Assembly (NCBI GenBank): GCA_964532405.1
Contig: CAZHIC010000037.1
Location: 1 to 20,932, forward strand
From: PALSA-1006 sp964532405
Lineage (GTDB): Bacteria > Pseudomonadota > Gammaproteobacteria > Burkholderiales > Gallionellaceae
Reading direction: 5' to 3'
DNA: 20,932 nt
Of the stretch, positions 1-7,499 are shown piece by piece. The notes beneath the pieces are model-generated. The model did no database searches. It saw only the letters and a list, made by a program, of their open reading frames with translations, and was not told the DNA's origin. Positions within the stretch are counted from its first letter, which is position 1, and every line of letters begins with the position of its first letter. Made by a program: the position numbers and the translations under genes.

Positions 1-47
1 GGTTCTCGATGACCTGTTCGATAATTTATTTAGGGTGATTTTTAGAG

Positions 48-1244
48 ATGCCCTACAACCTCAACATCCCGCGCTATGTGGATTCCTCCGAGCCTGCCGA
101 AAGCTGGGATCTTTACGCCTCCATGTTTGGCGGCATCCCGCAAAGCGAGTTGGATAATTTGGCTGACTTTTGGCAGGCCTTCCCCAGCCTGCGCGCCGCC
201 CTCTTCACCGACAACGGCACGCCCTACGTCGCGCCACAGGTGGCAGACCTCGCCCAGGCCACCCGCGAACATCCCGAGGTGAAGCAATACAGCAAAACAT
301 TCACCGCCGCCTTTGCCGATTTCAATCTCTGGCTGCGCCGCGTGTTGCTGGAGCAGATGCTCACCCTGCAAATCCCCCGGCAGGAGGCACTCATCAGCGA
401 AGAACTGTTTGCCCGCCTCGCCCCGCTGCCGCTCATCGACCGTTACCACGCCTACCAAATCCTCGACGATCACTGGCAACCCATCGCCATCGATCTCGAA
501 ATCCTCCAGACCGAGGGCTTCGATGCCACCCGCATCGTTGACCCCAATCTCGTCATCAAAAAGAAGGATGGCAAAGACGTTGAAGTGCAAGATGGCTGGA
601 AAGGTCGAATCATGCCCTTCGAGCTGGTGCAGATGACGCATCACAAGAAGGAGCTGGACGCGCTGCGCGAAAAGGAAACCCGCCTCAGCGAAATCACCGC
701 CTCCCTTGAGGAAATCTTCGAGAGCCTCAGCGAAGAAGAAAGGGCCAACGACACCGTCAACGACTCGGGCGACAAGTTCGTCAATGCCGCCGTCGCAAAA
801 GAGGCGAAGCTCCTGCTCGCTGAGGCGATGAAATCAGGCGACTTCGATCCCGAATCCTACGAGGCCAAGATCATCCAGGCCGCCGGCTGGCTCGCCGAGG
901 AGAAAACCCTGAAAGCCGCGATCAAAAAAGAAGCCGCAGCCCTCCACCTCAAGACCAAGAAGACGATTGAAGGCCTGAGTGACGCGCAGGTGCACGAACT
1001 CCTCGAACGCAAGTGGATCATTCCACTCAGTGACGAGATCCACAGCCTGCCCGATCAGCAGATTGATGGCTTGACCCGCAAGCTCAAAGCCCTCGTGCAA
1101 AAGTACCAAATCACCTACGCCGACAACGCCCGCGAGATTCAGCACACCGAATCCGAGCTGGCAGGCATGATTGAGGAACTGGACGCCAACGAGTTTGACC
1201 TCAAAGGCCTCACCGAGCTGAAAACCTTACTCACGGGAAACTGA
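48..1244 (+). CDS. hsdM: Type I restriction-modification methylase subunit HsdM, C-terminal part only
   Basis: This 398-residue reading frame matches the C-terminal half of long HsdM subunits. It opens with YNLNIPRYVDSSEP, the segment that follows the methylase core, and continues with a helical, charged region (about residues 200-390) that probably contacts HsdS. The SAM-binding and NPPF catalytic motifs are not in it. The frame cannot extend upstream: an in-frame TGA lies at 36-38, and the preceding 47 bases are AT-rich and do not encode the expected residues. The ATG at 48 is therefore only the first available start and may not be used. The stop is followed after one base by the hsdS ATG, so the two are translationally coupled. 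Identity is confident from the family pattern. Whether the gene is a truncation, a frameshifted gene continuing outside the window, or a rearranged half cannot be decided here. Confidence 0.8.
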   Translation: MPYNLNIPRYVDSSEPAESWDLYASMFGGIPQSELDNLADFWQAFPSLRAALFTDNGTPYVAPQVADLAQATREHPEVKQYSKTFTAAFADFNLWLRRVLLEQMLTLQIPRQEALISEELFARLAPLPLIDRYHAYQILDDHWQPIAIDLEILQTEGFDATRIVDPNLVIKKKDGKDVEVQDGWKGRIMPFELVQMTHHKKELDALREKETRLSEITASLEEIFESLSEEERANDTVNDSGDKFVNAAVAKEAKLLLAEAMKSGDFDPESYEAKIIQAAGWLAEEKTLKAAIKKEAAALHLKTKKTIEGLSDAQVHELLERKWIIPLSDEIHSLPDQQIDGLTRKLKALVQKYQITYADNAREIQHTESELAGMIEELDANEFDLKGLTELKTLLTGN

Positions 1245-1245
1245 G

Positions 1246-2397
1246 ATGAAGGAACAGACAGCCAGCAAAGTGCCGCAGATTCGCTTCAAGGGGATTGAGG
1301 GGGATTGGGAGGGGAAGAAGCTGGGAGAAGTCGGCGGATTTAATCCCAAAGAAGCACTTCCCGAAGTATTCGAGTATGTAGATTTGGAATCGGTTGTTGG
1401 GACTGAAATGGTTAGCCATAGAACCGAAACAAGAAAAACAGCCCCTTCCCGTGCTCAACGATTGGCGCGACAAGGCGATTTGTTTTTCCAGACCGTAAGG
1501 CCCTATCAAAAAAACAATCATCTCTTTACCCTGCCATTTGCTAACTACGTATTTTCAACTGGGTATGCACAAATACGTCCATTCAACGATGGCAGTTTTC
1601 TTCTAGGTTTGATGCAACGCGATCAGTTTGTGAAGGTGGTTTTAGATCATTGCACCGGAACAAGCTACCCCGCGATAAATGCTAATGTTTTAGCTGGCAT
1701 CCTCGCAACGATTCCTCGCCCCGAAGAACAGCAGAAAATCGGCACCTACTTCCGCACGCTCGACGATCTGATCGGTATGCATCAGCGCAAGCATGACAAG
1801 CTGGTGACGCTGAAAAAAGCGATGCTCCAAAAGCTGTTCCCACAAGACGGCGCTACCACCCCCGAAATCCGCTTCAAAGGCTTCTCGGGGGAGTGGGTGG
1901 AGAAGAAGCTAGAGGATGTTTTTAGCTACGAGAGGCCCGACCAATACATCGTAGAGTCTTCTGAATATTCCAACGAAAACAGAATTCCGGTGTTAACAGC
2001 AAATAAGGCGTTTATCCTTGGCTACACGAATGAAACGAGAACTTTTAATAAGCCTTGTATCATTTTCGATGATTTCACCCTCGAAGCAAAATTTGTAGAT
2101 TTCCCGTTCATGGTGAAATCCTCTGCCATCAAACTACTGACAATCCAAGACAACAAAGTTGATGACCTGTATTTCGCTTTTCTCACTTTAAGAAATGCTC
2201 AAATAGAAATCATGGGGCATGCACGTCACTATATTGGAGTGGTTCAACCTACTCTAGTTAGAAAGCCCAAAATAGCTGAGCAACAAAAAATAGGCAGCTA
2301 CTTCCTCACGCTCGATAAGCTGATTTCCAAACACGCCATCCAACTCCAAAAGCTCAAGCAGATCAAATCCGCCTGCTTGGAAAAGATGTTCGTTTGA
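1246..2397 (+). CDS. hsdS: Type I restriction-modification specificity subunit HsdS
   Basis: HsdS recognises the two halves of the split DNA target and docks with HsdM (and HsdR). The 383-residue protein shows the classic internal duplication. IRFKG followed by W..KKL occurs at about residues 12-26 and again at about 208-222. An EQQKIG.YF.TLD.LI helix occurs at about 161 and again at about 345. Between these conserved parts are two unrelated target-recognition domains, about residues 27-160 and 223-344. Length is normal for the family. The DNA of the recognition domains is clearly more AT-rich than the conserved parts, a usual sign of domain exchange. It starts one base after the hsdM stop. 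The target sequence cannot be predicted by eye. Confidence 0.93.
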   Translation: MKEQTASKVPQIRFKGIEGDWEGKKLGEVGGFNPKEALPEVFEYVDLESVVGTEMVSHRTETRKTAPSRAQRLARQGDLFFQTVRPYQKNNHLFTLPFANYVFSTGYAQIRPFNDGSFLLGLMQRDQFVKVVLDHCTGTSYPAINANVLAGILATIPRPEEQQKIGTYFRTLDDLIGMHQRKHDKLVTLKKAMLQKLFPQDGATTPEIRFKGFSGEWVEKKLEDVFSYERPDQYIVESSEYSNENRIPVLTANKAFILGYTNETRTFNKPCIIFDDFTLEAKFVDFPFMVKSSAIKLLTIQDNKVDDLYFAFLTLRNAQIEIMGHARHYIGVVQPTLVRKPKIAEQQKIGSYFLTLDKLISKHAIQLQKLKQIKSACLEKMFV

Positions 2398-2476
2398 TAA
2401 TGGTTAATTATTAATGGTTAATGGTTAATGAGTGGCGGCTAATTGATAATTCACAATTGATAATTAATAATTATTT
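2398..2476. repeat. AT-rich repeats upstream of the four-helix-bundle gene
   Basis: The spacer is made mostly of short repeated units such as TTAATGGTTAAT and AATTGATAATT, broken by one GC-rich stretch (agtggcggct). A TTGATA / AATAAT pair 17 bp apart (2443-2448 and 2466-2471) could be read as a promoter, but it would start transcription almost at the ATG, and sequence this rich in A and T gives chance matches. There is no Shine-Dalgarno sequence before the next gene. Confidence 0.6.
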
Positions 2477-2827
2477 ATGAACAATGCGTTGAAAGAAAAG
2501 AGTTTCCAGTTGGCGGTCAGGATTGTAAAACTGAACCAATACCTGGCGCGCGAGAAAAAGGAATTTGTCTTGTCCAAGCAGATTTTGAGGTCAGGCACTG
2601 CGATTGGCGCGCTTTATCGGGAAGCAGAGCACGCCGAAAGCAAGGCTGACTTTATCCATAAACTCGGAATCGCTCAGAAAGAGACGAACGAGACACTCTA
2701 CTGGCTAGAGCTTCTCAAAGAGACTGATTATATCGATCAAAACCAGTTTCAAAGCCTCCATCACGACACTACCGAAATCATCAAGCTCATCACCAGCATC
2801 ATAAAATCTTCCAAACAGAACAATTAA
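2477..2827 (+). CDS. Four-helix-bundle protein, S23 / TIGR02436-type
   Basis: This 116-residue protein belongs to the four-helix-bundle family first met in intervening sequences of 23S rRNA genes. The recognisable core is the run LSKQILRSGTAIG followed by REAEHAESKADFIHKLGIA and ETLYWLELL. The whole protein is predicted helical, and its length is full for the family. The family's function is unknown; it is often found as a lone insert inside restriction-modification operons and other variable loci, which fits its place here between hsdS and hsdR. It is flanked on both sides by AT-rich short repeats and lacks a ribosome binding site, so it looks like a separately acquired unit. Family assignment is confident; any role in restriction is unproven. 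Confidence 0.88.
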   Translation: MNNALKEKSFQLAVRIVKLNQYLAREKKEFVLSKQILRSGTAIGALYREAEHAESKADFIHKLGIAQKETNETLYWLELLKETDYIDQNQFQSLHHDTTEIIKLITSIIKSSKQNN

Positions 2828-2853
2828 TCATTAACAATTTACAATTAACAATT
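2828..2853. repeat. AT-rich short repeats downstream of the four-helix-bundle gene
   Basis: The 26 bases between the two genes contain the unit aacaattaacaatt in near-tandem copies and run directly into the ATG at 2854. They resemble the AT-rich repeats on the other side of the four-helix gene. No Shine-Dalgarno sequence is visible for the next gene. Confidence 0.55.
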
Positions 2854-3333
2854 ATGATTATTTACACCACGGACGACGGCAAAAGCCAGATTCAGCTTCG
2901 CACCAAAGACCAAACCGTCTGGCTGACGCAGCGAGACATTGCGGAGCTTTTCGATGTCAGCACCGACAACATCGGTCTGCACCTGAAAAACCTATTTGCG
3001 GACGGTGAGCTTGAGGAAAGTTCAGTTACCGAGGAATCCTCGGTAACTGCCGCCGACGGTAAAAACTACCTGACCAAGCTCTACAACCTCGACGCTATTC
3101 TTGCCGTAGGCTACCGGGTGCGCTCGCGCCGTGGCGTGCAATTCCGCCGCTGGGCATCCACCATCCTCAAGGAATACCTGCACAAGGGCTTCGTGATGGA
3201 CGACGATCCTTTTCCGGGCTTTCAAATTGTGTCACCGCTGGCGACTCAATTGGCCGCAAGGGTCTTGAACATTGTCGTGCCACTGGCGCGACATTTCACA
3301 CCAATCGCCCTGTTGCATGTAACAGATGTTTGA
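2854..3333 (+). pseudogene. RhuM-family (Fic/virulence-associated) gene, 3'-truncated
   Basis: Residues 1 to about 117 match the N-terminal part of RhuM-type proteins: VWLTQRDIAELFDVSTDNI (a winged-helix-like DNA-binding part), ADGKNYLTKLYNLDAILAVGYRVRS, RRWAS..LKEYL.KGFVMDD. Full-length family members are roughly 300-350 residues. Here the match stops near 3205, and the last 42 or so residues up to the stop at 3331-3333 are unrelated and run into the promoter of the toxin-antitoxin pair. No missing C-terminal half appears downstream, so this is a truncated gene, probably cut when the toxin-antitoxin module inserted. An in-frame doubling of ESSVT at about residues 56-66 creates a perfect 10-bp hairpin at 3024-3048. 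RhuM genes commonly accompany type I systems, but their role is not established. Confidence 0.72.
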
Positions 3334-3354
3334 CCTATGATGTTGCATGTAACA
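3311..3354 (+). promoter_or_regulatory. Promoter and double operator of the MazE-like/MazF pair
   Basis: TTGCAT (3313-3318) and TATGAT (3336-3341), 17 bp apart, form a good sigma-70 promoter. The 14-base sequence TGTTGCATGTAACA occurs twice, at 3311-3324 over the -35 box and at 3341-3354 directly after the -10 box. Each copy is a gapped palindrome (TGTT...AACA). Two identical half-symmetric sites bracketing a promoter at 30-bp spacing is what an autoregulating antitoxin operator looks like. The repeats and boxes are seen directly; the repressor binding is inferred. Confidence 0.7.
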
Positions 3355-3372
3355 ACTAAAGAGGGTGACAAA

Positions 3373-3597
3373 ATGGCTACGACAAATGTAAATACACGCG
3401 TACAAAGACACCGCGATGCGTTGCGCATGAAGGGTCTTCGTCCGGTTCAAATTTGGGTGCCTGATACGCGACGGCCAGACTTTGCGCAGCAGTGCCGCCG
3501 CCAGTCGCAACTTGTTGCCCAAAGTGATGCGGCTGATACGGGTATGCAGCAATTCATGGATGCGGCCTTGGCAGACGTGGACGGCTGGACGCAATGA
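3373..3597 (+). CDS. MazE-like antitoxin (DUF3018 type)
   Basis: This 74-residue protein fits the DUF3018 antitoxin family: R.QRHRDALRMKGLRPVQIWVPDTRRPDF, then CRRQSQLVAQSD, then an acidic tail ending in FMDAALADVDGW. In such pairs the N-terminal half binds the operator and the C-terminal half wraps and blocks the toxin. The ATG at 3373 is chosen because AGAGGGTG lies about 7 bases upstream. The earlier ATGs at 3337 and 3340 fall inside the -10 box and second operator. The stop codon overlaps the first ATG of the toxin gene by 4 nt, so expression is coupled. The pair sits between the broken rhuM-like gene and hsdR and is likely autoregulated through the repeats at 3311-3354. Confidence 0.85.
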   Translation: MATTNVNTRVQRHRDALRMKGLRPVQIWVPDTRRPDFAQQCRRQSQLVAQSDAADTGMQQFMDAALADVDGWTQ

Positions 3598-3920
3598 TGC
3601 GAGGTGACTTTGTGACCATCGCCATGCAGGGCGACTTTGGCAAACCAAGACCTGCCTTGGTCATTCAGGCAGACCAGTTTGACGAAAACGCAACTCTTAC
3701 GGTGTTGCCGGTGACAAGCTCGCTGGTTGCTGCACCGTTGCTGCGTATCGCCGTTGCGCCCAACGCCCAGAATGGCCTGCAGAAACCTTCACAGGTGATG
3801 GTAGACAAGGCTATGACGGTCAAGCGCGATAAGGTAGGGCAAGCCTTTGGATGCATTGACGCAGACACCTTGGTGGAGGTTGAACGTTGCTTGGCCGTGT
3901 TCTTGGGAATTGCCAAGTGA
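3594..3920 (+). CDS. mazF: MazF/PemK-type mRNA interferase toxin
   Basis: MazF toxins are ribosome-independent ribonucleases that cut single-stranded mRNA at short motifs. The 108-residue protein has the family landmarks: RGDFVTI at the start, GKPRPALVIQ with the catalytic arginine, LPVTSS with the catalytic serine/threonine, and SQVMVDK.MTV in the second half. Length and motifs are complete, so an active toxin is likely. Two ATGs lie in tandem at 3594 and 3597; the first overlaps the antitoxin stop by 4 nt. hsdR starts 19 bases after the stop with no clear promoter between, so hsdR is probably read partly from the antitoxin promoter. Placing a plasmid-style addiction module inside a restriction operon may stabilise the cassette. 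Confidence 0.9.
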   Translation: MMRGDFVTIAMQGDFGKPRPALVIQADQFDENATLTVLPVTSSLVAAPLLRIAVAPNAQNGLQKPSQVMVDKAMTVKRDKVGQAFGCIDADTLVEVERCLAVFLGIAK

Positions 3921-3939
3921 ACTGCTTCCTAGAAAAATC

Positions 3940-6900
3940 ATGACCACTTTTTCCAAAGAATCCGAATTTGAAGCCGCCGTGATCCACGAGCTGCGCCAGC
4001 GCGGCTGGGGCGATGCGGAAGTCCTCAAGAACCCAAGCGAGGCGGACTTGCTGGCGAACTGGAAGCACATCCTGTTTGAGAACAATCGCGGCAAGGATAG
4101 GCTCAATGAAGTGCCGCTCACGGACGGCGAGATGCAGCAGATCATGGAGCAGATCACCGCGCTGCGCACCCCGCTCAAGCTCAACGGCTTCATCAATGGC
4201 AAGACTGTCGCCATCACCCGCGACAACCCTGCGGACGCGCTGCACTTTGGCAAGGAAGTGAGCCTGAAAATCTACGACCGCCACGAAATCGCCGCAGGTC
4301 AGAGCCGCTACCAAATCGTGCAACAACCGCGCTACGCCCGTGGCTCGCCGCTCCTTAACGACCGGCGCGGCGACCTCCTGCTGCTCATCAATGGCATGCC
4401 GGTGATCCACATCGAGTTGAAGAAGAGCGGTGTGCCGGTGAGCCAGGCCTACAGCCAAATCCAGAAGTATTCGCGTGAGGGTATTTTCAGCGGCCTCTTT
4501 TCGCTCGTCCAAATCTTCGTGGCGATGGAGCCAGCCGAGGCGCTTTACTTCGCCAATCCCGGGCCGGATGGGAGGTTCAATAAAGACTACGCCTTCCACT
4601 GGGCGGACTTCAATAATGAGCCGATCAACGATTGGAAGAGCTTCACCTCCAGCCTGCTTTCCATCCCGATGGCGCATCAGCTCATCGGCTTTTACACCGT
4701 GGCGGATGAGTCGGACGGCGTACTGAAAGTGATGCGCAGTTATCAGTATTACGCCGCCCACGCCATTTCCGACAAAGTGGCGAAGACGGATTGGAAAAAC
4801 CCGAACCGTCTCGGCGGCTACACCTGGCACACCACTGGCTCGGGCAAGACAATGACGAGCTTTAAGTCTGCCCAACTCATCGCCAATTCCAAGGACGCAG
4901 ACAAGGTGGTTTTTCTGCTCGACCGCATCGAACTGGGCACGCAGACGCTGGAGAACTACCGCAACTTCGCCGGAGACGGCAACCCAGTGCAGGCCACGGA
5001 ATACACGGGCGTGCTGGTGAAGAAACTCAAGAGCACCGATCCCGCCGATACTCTCATCGTGACCTCTATCCAGAAGATGAGCCGACTCAAGGATGAGGAG
5101 GACGGGCTGAAAGCGCACGATCTCGAAACCATGCGGGCCAAGCGCATTGTCTTCATCGTTGATGAATGCCACCGCTCCACGTTTGGCGACATGCTCATTG
5201 ATATTAAAAAGAGCTTTTCCGGCGCGGTCTTCTTCGGCTTCAGTGGCACACCCATTCACAAGGAGAACGTGCGCCGGGACACCACCACCACCGATGTCTT
5301 CGGTGATGAGTTGCACCGCTACAGCATCGCCGACGGCATCCGCGACAAGAACGTGCTCGGCTTTGATCCCTACCAAGTGCTCACCTATCGCGACCGCGAT
5401 CTGCGTGAGGCCGTCGCGCTACTGAAAGCCAAAGCTGCAACGCCGCAAGAAGCCTTTGCCGACCCCACGAAAAAGAAGGTTTTCAATCGTTACATGAACG
5501 ACGTGCCGATGGCGGGACACCGGGATAACTCCGGCGTCTATCAAACCGGTATCGAAGACCATCTGCCTGACACCCAATACAGCCGCGACGAACACCATAA
5601 TGCGGTGGTTCAAGACATTGGCGATAACTGGGTCACCCTGAGCCAAGGCAGTAAATTCCACGCCATTTTTGCCACGAGCAGCATCCAGGAAGCCATCATC
5701 TACTACCGCCTGATGAAGGCGCAGTGCCCAGAGTTGAAAATCACCGCGCTTTTCGATCCGCATATCAGCGATGAAGACGGCGGCGCTGATCCTGTTTTTA
5801 AAACGGAAGGCCTCGTCGAAATTCTGGAAGACTACAACGCAGCTTACGGGCAGAAGTTCGACCTCGGCAGTCACGGCAACTTCAAAAAAGACCTCGCCGC
5901 GCGTCTTGCCCACAAAGCTCCCTACATCCGCATTGAAGCCGAGCCCGAGAAACGGCTCGATCTGCTGATCGTGGTGAATCAGATGCTGACCGGCTTCGAC
6001 TCGAAATGGGTGAACACGCTCTACCTCGACAAGCTGTTGGAGTATGAAAACATTATTCAGGCGTTCTCTCGCACCAACCGCCTGTTCGGGCCGGACAAGC
6101 CCTTTGGCACCATCCGTTACTATCGCAAACCGCATACGATGACGCGAAACGTCGCTGCCGCCGTAAAGCTCTATTCCGGCGACAAACCCATAGGCCTTTT
6201 TGCTGATCAGTTGCCGATTAACTTGGAGCGGATGAACGCAAGCTTTGCCGAAATCACCGCCATTTTCTGCACAGCGGGTATCCCAGATTTCATGAAGCTG
6301 CCGGACGACCTCACGGCGCGCGCAGCTTTTGCCAAGCAGTTCAATCAATTCAGCGCCATCCTGGAGGCCGCAAAGATCCAAGGCTTTACTTGGGAGAAGT
6401 CGGTTTATGAGTTCGGCGAAGCCCCCAAGACGCAAGTCCAGCTCGCCATTAGTCACCATCAATATCTGACGCTCCTCCAGCGTTACAAAGAATTGGGTGT
6501 GGGTGGCGGCGGTGGCGGCGAGAGCATTCCCTTCGAGATCGATAGCCACATCACCGAAATCGACACCGGCAAGATCGATGCCGACTACATGAACTCTCGC
6601 TTTGAGAAATATCTCAAAGTCCTGCAAAGCGGCGACGAGCAGGCTAAAGAAGCGACCTTGGCCGAGCTGCACCGTTCCTTTTCATCGCTCTCCCAAGAAG
6701 AGCAAAGAATCGCCGAGATTTTCCTCCACGACATCCAACGCGGCGACGTCCAGATCGATCCCCATCGCACCTTCCGTGAATACCTCACCGACTATCAGGA
6801 CAAGACAAAGAATCAGAAAATCGCCGCCCTTGTGGCTCTCCTCGGGATAGATAAAGCGAAGCTCATCGCTCTCATGAACACCCATGTCACTGAAGCCAAT

Positions 6901-7089
6901 CTCAATGAATATGGGCGATTTGATGATCTGCGGGAAACGGTCGATCAGCAAAAGGCAAAAGCCTACTTTGAAGGCCTAGAAGGTGAAACGCTCCCGATGT
7001 TCCGGGTCAAAATCAAAGCTGCCAATCTGCTGCAAAGGTTTATCCTCGAAGACGGATTTGAACTCGAAGAGACGGATCATTCCTCATGA
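3940..7089 (+). CDS. hsdR: Type I restriction enzyme, restriction/translocase subunit HsdR
   Basis: HsdR supplies the ATP-driven DNA translocation and nuclease activity of type I systems, acting with the M2S complex. The 1049-residue protein is full length. The PD-(D/E)xK nuclease is near the start (D145, then E159-L-K161 in HIELKK). The SF2 motor follows: Walker A TTGSGKT at 298-304, DECH at 408-411, GFSGTP at about 433-438, NQMLTGFDS near 680 and AFSRTNR near 708. The C-terminal 300 residues are helical and include a glycine run near 855 that relatives also show. The ATG at 3940 is chosen because homology starts at TFSKESEFE; the frame is open further upstream only because it overlaps mazF. 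No strong Shine-Dalgarno sequence is seen. It appears intact, but without a methylase core in the window it may have no active complex. Confidence 0.95.
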   Translation: MTTFSKESEFEAAVIHELRQRGWGDAEVLKNPSEADLLANWKHILFENNRGKDRLNEVPLTDGEMQQIMEQITALRTPLKLNGFINGKTVAITRDNPADALHFGKEVSLKIYDRHEIAAGQSRYQIVQQPRYARGSPLLNDRRGDLLLLINGMPVIHIELKKSGVPVSQAYSQIQKYSREGIFSGLFSLVQIFVAMEPAEALYFANPGPDGRFNKDYAFHWADFNNEPINDWKSFTSSLLSIPMAHQLIGFYTVADESDGVLKVMRSYQYYAAHAISDKVAKTDWKNPNRLGGYTWHTTGSGKTMTSFKSAQLIANSKDADKVVFLLDRIELGTQTLENYRNFAGDGNPVQATEYTGVLVKKLKSTDPADTLIVTSIQKMSRLKDEEDGLKAHDLETMRAKRIVFIVDECHRSTFGDMLIDIKKSFSGAVFFGFSGTPIHKENVRRDTTTTDVFGDELHRYSIADGIRDKNVLGFDPYQVLTYRDRDLREAVALLKAKAATPQEAFADPTKKKVFNRYMNDVPMAGHRDNSGVYQTGIEDHLPDTQYSRDEHHNAVVQDIGDNWVTLSQGSKFHAIFATSSIQEAIIYYRLMKAQCPELKITALFDPHISDEDGGADPVFKTEGLVEILEDYNAAYGQKFDLGSHGNFKKDLAARLAHKAPYIRIEAEPEKRLDLLIVVNQMLTGFDSKWVNTLYLDKLLEYENIIQAFSRTNRLFGPDKPFGTIRYYRKPHTMTRNVAAAVKLYSGDKPIGLFADQLPINLERMNASFAEITAIFCTAGIPDFMKLPDDLTARAAFAKQFNQFSAILEAAKIQGFTWEKSVYEFGEAPKTQVQLAISHHQYLTLLQRYKELGVGGGGGGESIPFEIDSHITEIDTGKIDADYMNSRFEKYLKVLQSGDEQAKEATLAELHRSFSSLSQEEQRIAEIFLHDIQRGDVQIDPHRTFREYLTDYQDKTKNQKIAALVALLGIDKAKLIALMNTHVTEANLNEYGRFDDLRETVDQQKAKAYFEGLEGETLPMFRVKIKAANLLQRFILEDGFELEETDHSS

Positions 7090-7094
7090 TCTAG

Positions 7095-7217
7095 CTCGGT
7101 TCACGCGACGCCAAGGTACGCGAACCCAACCCCTCCAAGCAGTCCCAGTTCGACGCCATCGTCGCCAATCCACCCTTCAATTATCCTAACGAGTTGGGCC
7201 TGTCGCTTTTGGTGTGA
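7095..7217 (+). pseudogene. Relic of an N6-adenine methylase (NPPF motif), HsdM-type
   Basis: Immediately after hsdR a 40-codon open stretch between a TAG (7092-7094) and a TGA (7215-7217) reads EPNPSKQSQFDAIVANPPFN, followed by unrelated residues. FDAIVANPPF is the catalytic motif IV context of gamma-class N6-adenine methyltransferases such as HsdM. There is no start codon of its own and no other methylase motif around it. It is best read as a fragment left by recombination. Whether it came from the same hsdM whose C-terminal part is at 48-1244 cannot be told from this length. The match ends near 7185, which probably marks the edge of the cassette. Confidence 0.6.
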
Positions 7218-7499
7218 ACATAAGAGGGGCGTTCAAGGCGAGATACCAGAAAAATTGAGTGTCTCTTTCGGGCACGAAGTGGAAATGAGAGCCATAAATT
7301 AGGCTTCCCAATGCCTGCCGCTCGCCTACGTCTCCATTGGCCGAAGCAGCCTTTCGCGGCAAGCGCACTGACCGTCTCCAAAGGGTCGATGGCTGCCCTA
7401 CACAGGTGATAGATTGTTTGAATTTTCAATGGCCGCTTCCGCCAATCTGGGCTTGGTGAATGGCAGGTTTATGGCGTGAAAGTGACGAGTTCAATGTCT
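7218..7499. other. Gene-free junction between the hsd cassette and the pilus operon
   Basis: Reading frames of 60 and 82 codons exist here on the minus strand (within 7181-7429), but neither shows a recognisable domain, ribosome site or coding signature. No strong terminator for either hsdR or the pilus operon is visible, although the two transcription units converge here. It is probably degraded or border DNA. Confidence 0.5.

Noticed and set aside
2398..2853. AT-rich repeats as a CRISPR array or origin iterons
   Set aside because: Units are too short and irregular, with no unique spacers and no neighbouring cas or replication gene.
3820..5376. 518-codon reading frame on the minus strand opposite hsdR
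   Set aside because: It mirrors the codon pattern of hsdR, shows no domain and has no ribosome site; it is a shadow of a GC-rich gene.
6496..6522. Glycine run in HsdR as a possible slippage or phase-variation tract
   Set aside because: The codons are mixed (GGT/GGC), so it is not a simple repeat, and HsdR relatives carry a similar glycine-rich stretch.
5419..6672. 417-codon reading frame on the minus strand opposite hsdR
   Set aside because: The same shadow effect; hsdR motifs on the plus strand explain the region.
7181..7429. 82-codon minus-strand frame between hsdR and the pilus operon as a small gene
   Set aside because: No ribosome site, no hydrophobic or domain pattern, and it overlaps the methylase relic.
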